This document shows, in pieces, positions 1-5,438 of a DNA stretch of 5,784 nt. The stretch's first letter is position 1; every line of letters begins with the position of its first letter. Made by a program: the position numbers and the translations under genes. The stretch comes from Betaproteobacteria bacterium (GTDB taxonomy: Bacteria > Pseudomonadota > Gammaproteobacteria > Burkholderiales > Ferrovaceae): positions 1-5,784 of the forward strand of contig JAGWPH010000177.1 of assembly GCA_028870615.1 (NCBI GenBank). Reading direction: 5' to 3'. The notes beneath the pieces were generated by a model, which did no database searches, was not told where the DNA came from, and saw only the letters and a list, made by a program, of their open reading frames with translations.

Positions 1-1
1 C

Positions 2-97
2 AAGTGCAACGAGATTCAGGGGCACCTGTTCAGCCCAGCGGTTCCGGCGGAGCGAATCGAAGAATTTCTGCGCGAGAAAAAATCGCTGCCGCTCTAG
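2..97 (+). CDS. EAL-domain c-di-GMP phosphodiesterase, C-terminal end (partial)
   Basis: Reading from base 2, the open frame gives 31 residues and then a TAG stop at 95-97. The segment CNEIQGHLFSPAVPAERIEEF matches the last strand and helix of EAL domains, where a C-x-E-I-Q-G-Y/H-L-F-S stretch precedes a 'P-x-P-A-E' helix. EAL proteins hydrolyse the second messenger cyclic di-GMP and are often fused to sensor or GGDEF domains. The catalytic part lies outside the window, so activity and domain composition cannot be judged. The frame ends naturally with a charged tail (REKKSLPL), which suggests an intact C-terminus. No terminator hairpin is visible after the stop. Confidence 0.8.
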   Translation, partial: KCNEIQGHLFSPAVPAERIEEFLREKKSLPL

Positions 98-190
98 ACA
101 TCTACTGTACCTCAAGCGATACGGATTAAGCTTGGGGTGTAGCATATTCCAATGGCATAGGAGGGTGAAACAGGGAGTTTTGGGTCGATC
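98..190. other. Short gene-free segment between EAL gene and palindromic element
   Basis: No convincing ORF, terminator or promoter is seen here. None of the three minus-strand frames beyond the palindromic element restores the missing phosphatase C-terminus (the expected S/T-R-S-A-A continuation of the catalytic loop is absent). The segment is therefore not simply the other half of the interrupted gene. It may be unrelated DNA joined by a deletion or rearrangement. Confidence 0.5.
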
Positions 191-274
191 TGATCTTACC
201 CACGTTCCATGTAACACCCCTCCCAGAGCAAGTATTGCTCTTTTCGGTGTGTCCATCAAACGTGGGTAAGATCA
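191..274. mobile_element. 84-bp palindromic MITE-like element, or fused ends of an insertion sequence
   Basis: The ends are a perfect 16-bp inverted repeat: TGATCTTACCCACGTT at 191-206 and its complement at 259-274, giving TG...CA termini. Similarity continues inward: an ATG-ACAC-like patch, then AGAGCAA at 225-231 facing TTGCTCT at 235-241 with a 3-nt GTA loop. The whole stretch can therefore fold into one imperfect hairpin with a perfect 7-bp tip. It has no coding capacity. It interrupts the phosphatase on the minus strand just after the HCKAGI residues. No target-site duplication is evident (gtcgatc on one side, attcctg on the other), so it may mark a deletion junction. TG...CA ends occur in IS3, IS21 and IS481 families, but I cannot assign a family. 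Confidence 0.6.
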
Positions 275-561
275 ATTCCTGCCTTGCAATGAACCAGAAT
301 TCCGTCAATGCCTCTGGCTTCAACAGTTTCGACAAACCGGATGATCTCGCGCGCCTGATCCTCAGAAAACAGAATGTACGGCTCGTCCGGCATTTCCTGG
401 TCGATATCATGGAACTCCTGGCGCAATATGGCATACCAGCCTACCTCCAGCTGTGCGGGCCCCGCGCCCCACTCAGAAATTGATATCACTGCCCAATGTG
501 GGCGGGCCCGCTTAACCTCTGCCTCAATCCGCCCCATAAAAATAACGGTTCTTAGCGCCAT
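256..561 (-). pseudogene. Dual-specificity-like cysteine phosphatase, truncated in its catalytic loop
   Basis: The start is ATG at 559-561, preceded by AAGGA about 9 nt upstream; longer upstream frames are non-homologous read-through. The 101-residue product begins MALRTVIFMGRIEAE and runs through an SEWG...LEVGW segment, a helix with FSEDQAREIIRFVE, and then the strand and loop GILVHCKAGI. That loop is the start of the H-C-x5-R phosphate-binding signature of cysteine phosphatases, normally followed by S-R-S-A-A. Here it ends as HCKAGI-DLTHV-stop, with the last codons supplied by the palindromic element. The catalytic arginine and all downstream helices are missing, so the protein should be inactive. 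It is the last gene of the minus-strand cluster, 73 nt after the HAD gene. Family members dephosphorylate protein tyrosine/serine/threonine or other phospho-substrates; the substrate here is unknown. Confidence 0.7.
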
Positions 562-634
562 TCTAACGATTCCTTGACCAGCAACATTCACAAACGATGT
601 TTGAGAGGTGCTTGAGGGTCTCCGAGAAGCAATA

Positions 635-1120
635 TCATGATTTATCCGCCCCCGATGCCAGTTTTTCGGCCAGGCATTCTCGTGCTGCTTTCTCTCCCAA
701 CCCCGCCCATTCGTCCGTGTGGACGAGATGGTGCCGACTCTCATCGGGCCACCCCTCATCGTTATCGTCCACGGCGAACCAGCCCGCGAGCCGGTGACGC
801 GCGGCATAACTCCTGATTTGTTGGTATCGTGTGGCGCTGCCCCACCAATCCTTCATCGAGCTGTGATAGGTTGCGCCGCGTAGCCGCTTTTGTAGAACTC
901 ACGGCAAAAAGCCTTTGGTGCGATCAAACCCCAACACCGACACCCAGGAGGTGGAGAGCACGACACTGACCTGCGGGTGGGGTTCCAGGATCTCCACGAG
1001 GGTGTCCGCATGCTCGAAGAGCGCATGCCCGTCGCATTCCAGCACCACGCCGCGTTTGTGATCGTGGTACACCTCGTTGGGATGCAGCACGCCGTCGTAG
1101 TCCAGGAACAGAACGGTCAT
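635..1120 (-). pseudogene. HAD-superfamily phosphatase (Swiss Army Knife RNA-repair type) with in-frame TGA
   Basis: The 161-codon frame starts at ATG 1118-1120 and runs to TGA 635-637, with one internal TGA at 899-901 (codon 74). Before it lie HAD motif I, DYDGVLH (nucleophile Asp7, Asp9), and motif II, VLSTSW (about 54-59). After it, in the same frame, come RGATYHS, TRYQQI (possible motif III region) and WFAVDDNDEGW, whose acidic pair (about 118-119) fits motif IV. Both halves read as one continuous protein of the HAD family linked to 'Swiss Army Knife' RNA-repair proteins, so the TGA looks like a point nonsense change (for example CGA to TGA), not a gene boundary. An internal ATG at 854-856 could start the second half but would lack the nucleophile. 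The gene overlaps the upstream gene by ATGA, implying coupled translation. Related proteins are proposed to act on nucleic-acid phosphate ends; the substrate here is unproven. Confidence 0.75.
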
Positions 1121-1596
1121 CGCCTGTCCATTTGATATTTCGTTTCACAATCCTCGCAAAGCGTTCTACACCACCCGCCTTGCCGGAACGTCCCCGGCGC
1201 CCCGCAATGCTCGCAGATCGTTGCCGATTTCTCTTCCGCTTCCGAAATCAGCGCCTGAACGGATTCAATGCCTGCCACCGGCCTGAGGCTCTTCATTTGT
1301 CCGAATTGCTCAAGTGTGTACCGGTGTTCGCTCGAATCGTCCATGGAAACGTAAAACCGCAACGTGCCAAACTTTTCCTTGACCTGGAGCGCGCGCGGCC
1401 ATGCCTCTGTCTGTGGGTCAAGCCCCAGCCTCTGGGCTTCAACCTCGATTTGGGCCGACAGCTGATACACGAGGGGATACCAACCATCCCCACAAGAGAA
1501 GCCCCAGCACATACAGGTCTCCTTCATGCTTTTACCGGCATCCCTGTAGAGCGCCGGAAAATCCTGGTACAGCATTTGTGTGTTTTGCTCGTTCAT
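1117..1596 (-). CDS. Conserved hypothetical protein with C-terminal cysteine-rich (zinc-binding-like) motif
   Basis: ATG at 1594-1596 has a good Shine-Dalgarno site (AGGAGA, about 4-7 nt away). The frame is open for 71 more codons upstream, but that part overlaps the phosphoesterase gene and is not gene-like. The 159-residue product has a CGDGWYPLVYQLS segment (about 35-47), a VKEKFGTLRFYV core (about 72-83), and a C-terminal set of cysteines at 128, 131, 143, 147 and 150 in the pattern CxxC...GGWCRTLCxxC. That pattern suggests a small zinc-binding knuckle. I recognise this layout (GDGW, VKEKFG-LRFY, C-terminal Cys cluster) from uncharacterised proteins of phage, plasmid and island DNA, but no function is known to me. 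No signal peptide or membrane segment is apparent, so it is probably cytoplasmic. It follows the phosphoesterase after 52 nt and overlaps the HAD gene by 4 nt. Confidence 0.8.
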   Translation of the reverse strand: MNEQNTQMLYQDFPALYRDAGKSMKETCMCWGFSCGDGWYPLVYQLSAQIEVEAQRLGLDPQTEAWPRALQVKEKFGTLRFYVSMDDSSEHRYTLEQFGQMKSLRPVAGIESVQALISEAEEKSATICEHCGAPGTFRQGGWCRTLCEDCETKYQMDRR

Positions 1597-1648
1597 GGTT
1601 TCTCCTGTTCTGACCTCACCGGCCCCGCAACGCGATTTCCGGTGATGC

Positions 1649-2404
1649 TCATACCTCCACCACCAACCCCGGATCGAAGTCAAAGTTCTCCGGGCCGGAG
1701 TTAAACAGTGCATAGCCTCTGGGATTACAAACCACCCGCGTCCCCATGACTTCATAGTCAAAACTGTCATGGGTATGGCCATGGATCCAGAGGACTGCCG
1801 GTTCCCCAATCAGGTGCTCCAGGTTGGAGGCAAAAGCGGCTGATAGCGCACTTTTCTGGAACCGCTCCGCCACCGACTGGCGCGACGGCAGGTGATGGGT
1901 CACCACCACAGTCTTGCCATCGAATGGCCATTGCAATTCGCGTTCCAGCCAGGCCAGCGATTTTTGATGCAGCCGGACAGAATCCATGGGACTGAACACC
2001 TTGTCCCCCTCGTAGATGACCCGGAAATCATTCATGAAATCTGCGGCGTCCTTCATGCACCAGGGCTTTTCGTCTGATCCAAAGAGCTCAAAATCGGTCC
2101 ATAGGGTGGACCCGATGAACCGCACCCCGTCGATGACCACGGCCTCATCATCCAGAAAATGCACGCCGCATTCCCTGGCCTCGAGTCGCAGTTTGGCCAG
2201 CGTTTCCAGCCTGTTGTGGCCGTAAAACTCGTGGTTACCTGCCACATAAATAATGTCGTGATCTGGAAATGTGGCACGCGCCCAGCCGATGCCCTGCGCG
2301 CCCTTGCCAATATCACCGGCGAGCACCACCACGTCGGCGCCCGTACAAAACGGATGGAAGTCAGCGAATTCAAGGTGCAGATCCGACAGAACGTGAAGTT
2401 TCAT
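1649..2404 (-). CDS. Calcineurin-like metallophosphoesterase
   Basis: The 251-residue product carries the full metallophosphoesterase signature in order: DLH (Asp8, His10), GD (Gly30-Asp31), GNHE (56-59), VTHH (169-171, metal-binding His) and HGHTH (208-212), with NPRG at 227-230 near the C-terminus. These residues hold two metal ions and support hydrolysis of phosphomono- or phosphodiesters. Substrates across the superfamily range from nucleic acids and cyclic nucleotides to proteins, and none can be chosen here. The length is normal for a single-domain enzyme, and no signal peptide is seen, so it is probably cytoplasmic. The start ATG at 2402-2404 has only a weak upstream GGGAA. It lies 32 nt after the AAA+ gene and 52 nt before the cysteine-rich protein gene, consistent with one transcript. 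All key residues are present, so it should be active. Confidence 0.92.
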   Translation of the reverse strand: MKLHVLSDLHLEFADFHPFCTGADVVVLAGDIGKGAQGIGWARATFPDHDIIYVAGNHEFYGHNRLETLAKLRLEARECGVHFLDDEAVVIDGVRFIGSTLWTDFELFGSDEKPWCMKDAADFMNDFRVIYEGDKVFSPMDSVRLHQKSLAWLERELQWPFDGKTVVVTHHLPSRQSVAERFQKSALSAAFASNLEHLIGEPAVLWIHGHTHDSFDYEVMGTRVVCNPRGYALFNSGPENFDFDPGLVVEV

Positions 2405-2436
2405 TAAATAATTCCCATAGTTAAGGTGCTATCCCG

Positions 2437-3558
2437 TTACATGAAACCGACCGGCCGTCGTTGTTGCTCCAGGCTGCCCCAGGGCGGCTGCAGAACATCC
2501 GACTTGTCCAGCAGGGCCTGGCCATATGCAGATCGCAAGATCCTTTGGAGCCCTCTCAGATCCACGGGCAACCCGGCCAATCTCTGGATCACTTCAGGAT
2601 CAACCCCTACCCTGGTCCGGGTCTGCTTTTTTATGGCCTCGACCCATCGAGTCATGATGGCCATGCGCTGGGTACAGTCCGGCTGCTGCACTTCGTAAAC
2701 TCTGGAACGTGACAACAGGGCCTTGTCAATAAAGTCGGGTTGATTGCTCGTCATCAAAATAATCAAATGAGAGGCGTCCAGAATGGCTCCCATCGATTCA
2801 TCCCTGAAATGCCGGGACGTTTCGGGCTCTAACAGACCGAGTAGCACCGGCAATATGGTGTACTGGGGATCCGGGTTCACCTTGTCTACCTCATCCAGCA
2901 GCAGAATCGCCACTGCCGAATCACCATTGGCAAAAAGGTTAAAAATGTCGCCCGGGGCCGCGTTCGTCCAGTGAGACGCGGTTCCCACGAGTGTGGCTGC
3001 GTGCTGCAAGTTTCCCGCATTGACGTTCAGAAACGGAAGGTCAAAACTGGTGGCAAGTGCTTGCGCGAAAGCCGTTTTGCCGATGCCCGGCACCCCATTC
3101 AGAAGCAACGGTGAAAATCGAAAATCTGAGGGACGACTGGCCGCAGCCAGGGCGAGCTCTTCGCAAATACCTGAGATAGCCTGGCAAAAATTAGGGAAAA
3201 GAGTCTCCAGTTTTTTCATGACGCCGGAAATGTTGCCCAGCTTCGGAACCTGTCTTTTACCCTCATTCCGGGAGGCCAACTCGATTTCTGGCAGCAGCCT
3301 GCTTCTACGGTCCGCATCGGAACTCTTAACTTTTTTATACGCAGTCGCGAGCGAGTCCATGTCAAACAAAGGAATCAGCCGAGATGACAAATTTGGAGTC
3401 CGCTTTTTCGTTTCAACCTGTGCCCTGGCGGCAGCAACTTCAAATTGAGTTTTTAGGACCGTGTCAGGTTCTGTAGACCGGGCAGGTACCAGCAGCCCTC
3501 TTTTACGGATGTAGCCGCTGAGCTGCTGATCGCTTTCCATAAAATTAAACAGTGTCAT
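2437..3558 (-). CDS. Lon-like AAA+ ATPase without protease domain
   Basis: From the ATG at 3556-3558 the product is 373 residues. The N-terminal 120 or so residues are charged and helical (ESDQQLSGYIRKRG; LFDMDSLATAYKKVK). The AAA+ core has Walker A GVPGIGKT (about 155-162), Walker B ILLLDEVD (about 218-225), sensor-1 TSN (about 270-272), an arginine-finger candidate SRSR (about 283-286) and a sensor-2-like VDLRGLQ (about 332-338). The core resembles the ATPase module of Lon. The protein ends soon after the lid and has no Ser-Lys protease domain, so it is more likely a remodeller than a protease. I chose this ATG because GGAAG lies 10 nt upstream. The frame stays open upstream to about 3725, and a TTG at 3646-3648 would add 30 low-complexity residues. 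It is the first large gene of the cluster, about 260 nt from the predicted promoter. Confidence 0.88.
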   Translation of the reverse strand: MTLFNFMESDQQLSGYIRKRGLLVPARSTEPDTVLKTQFEVAAARAQVETKKRTPNLSSRLIPLFDMDSLATAYKKVKSSDADRRSRLLPEIELASRNEGKRQVPKLGNISGVMKKLETLFPNFCQAISGICEELALAAASRPSDFRFSPLLLNGVPGIGKTAFAQALATSFDLPFLNVNAGNLQHAATLVGTASHWTNAAPGDIFNLFANGDSAVAILLLDEVDKVNPDPQYTILPVLLGLLEPETSRHFRDESMGAILDASHLIILMTSNQPDFIDKALLSRSRVYEVQQPDCTQRMAIMTRWVEAIKKQTRTRVGVDPEVIQRLAGLPVDLRGLQRILRSAYGQALLDKSDVLQPPWGSLEQQRRPVGFM

Positions 3559-3670
3559 GCTCAAAACGCTTCCGTTAGAAATACCCGCCCCGCTGGAGCC
3601 GCCCGTAATGGCAAAGTCGCGCCCTTGGGGGCTACCCCCTCTCTTCAAAGCCCTTTCTATGAAACGGGGG

Positions 3671-3775
3671 TTAACAGATTCGGGTGAGGACGTATGTGTT
3701 CTCTGAGCTTCGCGAAAATGCCGGAAGCGGGGTCACAATGGCCGGTTGAAGCCATAAAAGATGAGTTTTCATCAT
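3671..3775 (-). CDS. Possible leader peptide or small ORF behind a strong Shine-Dalgarno site
   Basis: A strong site, TAAGGAG (3780-3786), lies 4 and 7 nt before tandem ATGs at 3773-3775 and 3770-3772. The frame then runs 34 codons (MMKTHLLWLQPAIVTPLP...) to TAA at 3671-3673. I recognise no family. It sits in the leader between the predicted promoter and the AAA+ gene, so it could be a leader peptide, a small gene, or the original start of a gene broken by a frameshift. A second minus-strand frame, 3657-3818 (possible GTG at 3816-3818, 53 codons, including FAKLREHIRPHPN), overlaps it and looks at least as protein-like. I cannot tell which frame is used, if any. Confidence 0.3.
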   Translation of the reverse strand: MMKTHLLWLQPAIVTPLPAFSRSSENTYVLTRIC

Positions 3776-3779
3776 AGGT

Positions 3780-3786
3780 CTCCTTA
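3780..3786 (-). promoter_or_regulatory. Strong Shine-Dalgarno site in the cluster leader
   Basis: The minus strand reads TAAGGAG here, 7 nt before the second of two adjacent ATGs. It is the strongest ribosome-binding site on this strand, yet it leads into a 34-codon ORF and not directly into the AAA+ gene. Confidence 0.55.
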
Positions 3787-3787
3787 A

Positions 3788-3813
3788 CGGTAGAGCATTC
3801 AAATGCGCTACCG
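3788..3813 (-). promoter_or_regulatory. Leader hairpin next to the ribosome-binding site
   Basis: This is a 26-bp near-perfect inverted repeat: CGGTAG (3788-3793) pairs with CTACCG (3808-3813), and GCATT (3795-3799) pairs with AATGC (3802-3806), with one mismatched pair between the arms. In the predicted transcript (start near 3817) the hairpin would form at the very 5' end, directly before the TAAGGAG site. It could stabilise the mRNA, modulate translation, or act as a DNA operator. There is no U-tract, so it is not an intrinsic terminator. Confidence 0.5.
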
Positions 3814-3823
3814 CGCACTTGTT

Positions 3824-3852
3824 AATATAGCACACTATTGTGTTTTTGTCAA
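3824..3852 (-). promoter_or_regulatory. Near-consensus sigma70 promoter with palindromic operator-like spacer
   Basis: On the minus strand a perfect -35 box, TTGACA (3847-3852), is followed after exactly 17 nt by TATATT (3824-3829), five of six matches to the -10 consensus. Transcription would start near 3816-3818 and run into the AAA+/phosphatase cluster. The spacer contains the palindrome ACAC-tatt-GTGT (3832-3843), placed where a bound repressor would block RNA polymerase. A strong promoter with such a site suggests tight repression, but no repressor gene is identified for it. Confidence 0.7.
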
Positions 3853-4328
3853 CAAAAAGACGCGACAGAATCCACCTGAAATAAAAAACGGGGATCCGAG
3901 TGACGTGATTGATCTGGATTCGTGCGGAGCCGCTAAAGGGAGGGCGCCGTCTTTACGTGAATGTGCTGTCGACCAAGAAGAGTCGTGGCGGCAGTGATAT
4001 TGGCAAACGGGAATGGCTGGAAAATTATCAGGAACCGGTCGCTGGTCTGTGTTGCTCTTCGGTCCAGTTGTCGGCCGAGGACCAGCAGGTCATAGCGATC
4101 ACTGTGGAGGGCGGGACGTCGGCCAAAGCGGGCGTCAAGCCTCCTCACGCTCAATGCAGGTATGTGATCATAAACGGCCGTAGATGAGGAAACCGTTTGT
4201 AGCGAAGTTATGAGCGCCGTCTCGTTTCGGCGTTGCTTCTTTACGTCGCATGGTAGAAAACTACGTCAGAATTCCACCCACATGTGAGGCTCGATAACTT
4301 ACACTATGTCCATGATTCCAAGTGAATA
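3853..4328. other. 476-bp region without a convincing intact gene
   Basis: This stretch lies between the divergent minus-strand cluster and the plus-strand HTH/ATPase gene. It holds one unidentified plus-strand ORF (3909-4187, listed separately) and about 140 bp after it with a short CACATGTG palindrome (4279-4286) and two TACGTC words near 4243 and 4262. No promoter close to consensus was found for the plus-strand gene at 4332. The best -10-like word is TACACT (4300-4305), without a matching -35. Confidence 0.5.
3909..4187 (+). CDS. Unidentified ORF, possible gene fragment
   Basis: The frame opens at TTG 3909, directly after an in-frame TGA (3906-3908), and ends at TGA 4185-4187, giving 92 residues. 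I recognise no family. Points in favour: about two thirds of the middle codons end in G or C, and the product (RRLYVNVLSTKKSRGG; LSAEDQQVIAITVEGG) looks like a folded soluble protein. Points against: there is no ribosome-binding site or ATG at the left edge, and an overlapping minus-strand frame (3933-4154) is also open. If real, it is probably a remnant whose 5' end has been lost, which would suit a gene-poor spacer in an island. Confidence 0.25.
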   Translation: MIWIRAEPLKGGRRLYVNVLSTKKSRGGSDIGKREWLENYQEPVAGLCCSSVQLSAEDQQVIAITVEGGTSAKAGVKPPHAQCRYVIINGRR

Positions 4329-4331
4329 GTG

Positions 4332-5411
4332 ATGCTCGCACGAATACAAGCCATCCTAGAACAGAAACCTGGTCAGAAAGCCAAGGCAATAGCTGCAAAG
4401 CTTCGAATAGACAGGTCAGATGTCAGTCGGGTCTTGCACGGGCACAAGGACCTTTTCGTCCAAGATCCAGAAGGGTTCACATGGTCGCTGGCAGAGTTAC
4501 GTGTTGCCCTTGGAAGCCACTGCTGGCTCGACGCCCAGTCTTTTGAGAACGCCGTACTGTCTGCTGGGTCGCCACTTGATTCGGAAACTCGTCTGGTGAC
4601 GTTTGTTGTGGGCGATGGCTGTAAGATATTGCTTGAAGCCTTGGCCCGACTGCTCGCAATTAGCAATCAATTGGCAGCTATCGGCAAAGTCGTTTCGATA
4701 GATTTCAGCACATCGCGATCGACGTTAACCTACTTGAATCGCATCGGTTTCATTGACCTCCTGCGTCATGACGTGAAGATCTTGCCGAAGCGTCCACCCA
4801 TTTCAGCAGCCGCCACATATGAGGGTAACAACCACGCCGTTGTTGAGCTGAGAGCTATTGATCATGTACATCCTGATGACGGTATTCCGAGTCTGCTGCG
4901 GCACAGTTTCGTTTCTTGCGCTGGGAGTCAATACAATGTCGCTGCCCACACTGTCATATCGGAGCTCTTTGGAAATGTCACAGAGCATTCTGGCGCCACA
5001 TCAGCAGGATTTGCCGGCCTTCAATACTATGCGGGGGGCAGGAGGCCGCATATACAGACAGTGATCTCAGATGGAGGTCGTGGGATTGTTGGGACACTGA
5101 TGCCTATCTTGAAGGACAAGTATCCGGAAGTTGCGAGGAAGATCACCAAATCTGCGCTGGATTCCCGTGTTGCCCTTCTGCAAGAGGTATTTTCAGAAGG
5201 AGGCATTAGCCAAGCAAGCGGGTCTGGCCGAGGACTTGGGCTCAAGGGGTCGGGTCAATACGCTCAAAAGTACAACGCGCTTATCTCAGTAAGACAAGAG
5301 ACCTTCGAACTGAAGATGACACATAGTGGTGATCAGATACAGTTTTCTCGCCGCATGGACTTGGCTAGGATCGCGGGTACGCACATCTGCTTCGATTTCT
5401 TCCTTGACTGA
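4332..5411 (+). CDS. HTH - STAS-like - GHKL ATPase fusion protein
   Basis: The start is ATG 4332 (359 residues), with AAGTG 7 nt upstream; an adjacent GTG at 4329 is possible. Residues 1-55 form a helix-turn-helix or winged-helix-like domain (AIAAKLRIDRSDVSRVLHGH, then a QDPEGFTWSL wing). Residues about 85-150 look STAS-like (VVSIDFSTSRSTLTYLNRIG, FIDLL). Residues about 200-359 are a GHKL/HATPase domain: N-box ELFGNVTEH (Glu211, Asn215), the D-x-G-x-G box DGGRG (247-251), and a glycine-rich lid GSGRGLGLKGSG (about 297-308). There is no phospho-acceptor histidine domain or membrane segment, so it is not an ordinary sensor kinase. The closest known logic is anti-sigma factor kinases such as SpoIIAB paired with STAS partners. 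It is followed after 27 nt by a STAS-like gene, probably its partner. Binding target and signal are unknown. Confidence 0.85.
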   Translation: MLARIQAILEQKPGQKAKAIAAKLRIDRSDVSRVLHGHKDLFVQDPEGFTWSLAELRVALGSHCWLDAQSFENAVLSAGSPLDSETRLVTFVVGDGCKILLEALARLLAISNQLAAIGKVVSIDFSTSRSTLTYLNRIGFIDLLRHDVKILPKRPPISAAATYEGNNHAVVELRAIDHVHPDDGIPSLLRHSFVSCAGSQYNVAAHTVISELFGNVTEHSGATSAGFAGLQYYAGGRRPHIQTVISDGGRGIVGTLMPILKDKYPEVARKITKSALDSRVALLQEVFSEGGISQASGSGRGLGLKGSGQYAQKYNALISVRQETFELKMTHSGDQIQFSRRMDLARIAGTHICFDFFLD

Positions 5412-5438
5412 GTTGACAAATCTGGTTAAATTAAAGCA

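Noticed and set aside
286..299. 14-base match GCAATGAACCAGAA shared with 5436-5449
   Set aside because: It lies on the antisense strand of the phosphatase in one place and at the start codon of the STAS-like gene in the other. No extended homology flanks it, so it is most likely chance.
590..608. Hairpin CAAAC-ATC-GTTTG between the HAD and phosphatase genes as a terminator
   Set aside because: It is a five-pair stem without GC strength or a T-tract, so it is not a credible intrinsic terminator.
562..807. N-terminal extension of the phosphatase frame
   Set aside because: This region is the HAD gene 3' end and the intergenic gap read in another frame. The ATG at 559-561 has a ribosome-binding site.
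1132..1704. 190-codon open frame on the plus strand
   Set aside because: It lies opposite the Cys-rich protein gene and the end of the phosphoesterase gene, both with clear family signatures on the minus strand. It is an antisense shadow.
1597..1809. 71-codon N-terminal extension of the Cys-rich protein
   Set aside because: It overlaps the phosphoesterase C-terminus out of frame, and a strong AGGAGA site precedes the ATG at 1594-1596.
2993..3448. 151-codon open frame on the plus strand
   Set aside because: It is antisense to the AAA+ core, including Walker A, and has no recognisable domain.
3626..3640. GGGGG-cta-CCCCC hairpin upstream of the AAA+ start as an attenuator
   Set aside because: It is a short stem with no following T-run on either strand. 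It may be only a local GC-rich palindrome.
3788..3813. tRNA-like 'GGTAGAGC' D-arm word
   Set aside because: No cloverleaf, T-arm or acceptor stem follows. The similarity comes from the short inverted repeat.
5413..5418. TTGACA between the ATPase and STAS-like genes, as an internal promoter
   Set aside because: No -10 box lies 16-18 nt downstream; that position falls on the start codon of the next gene.
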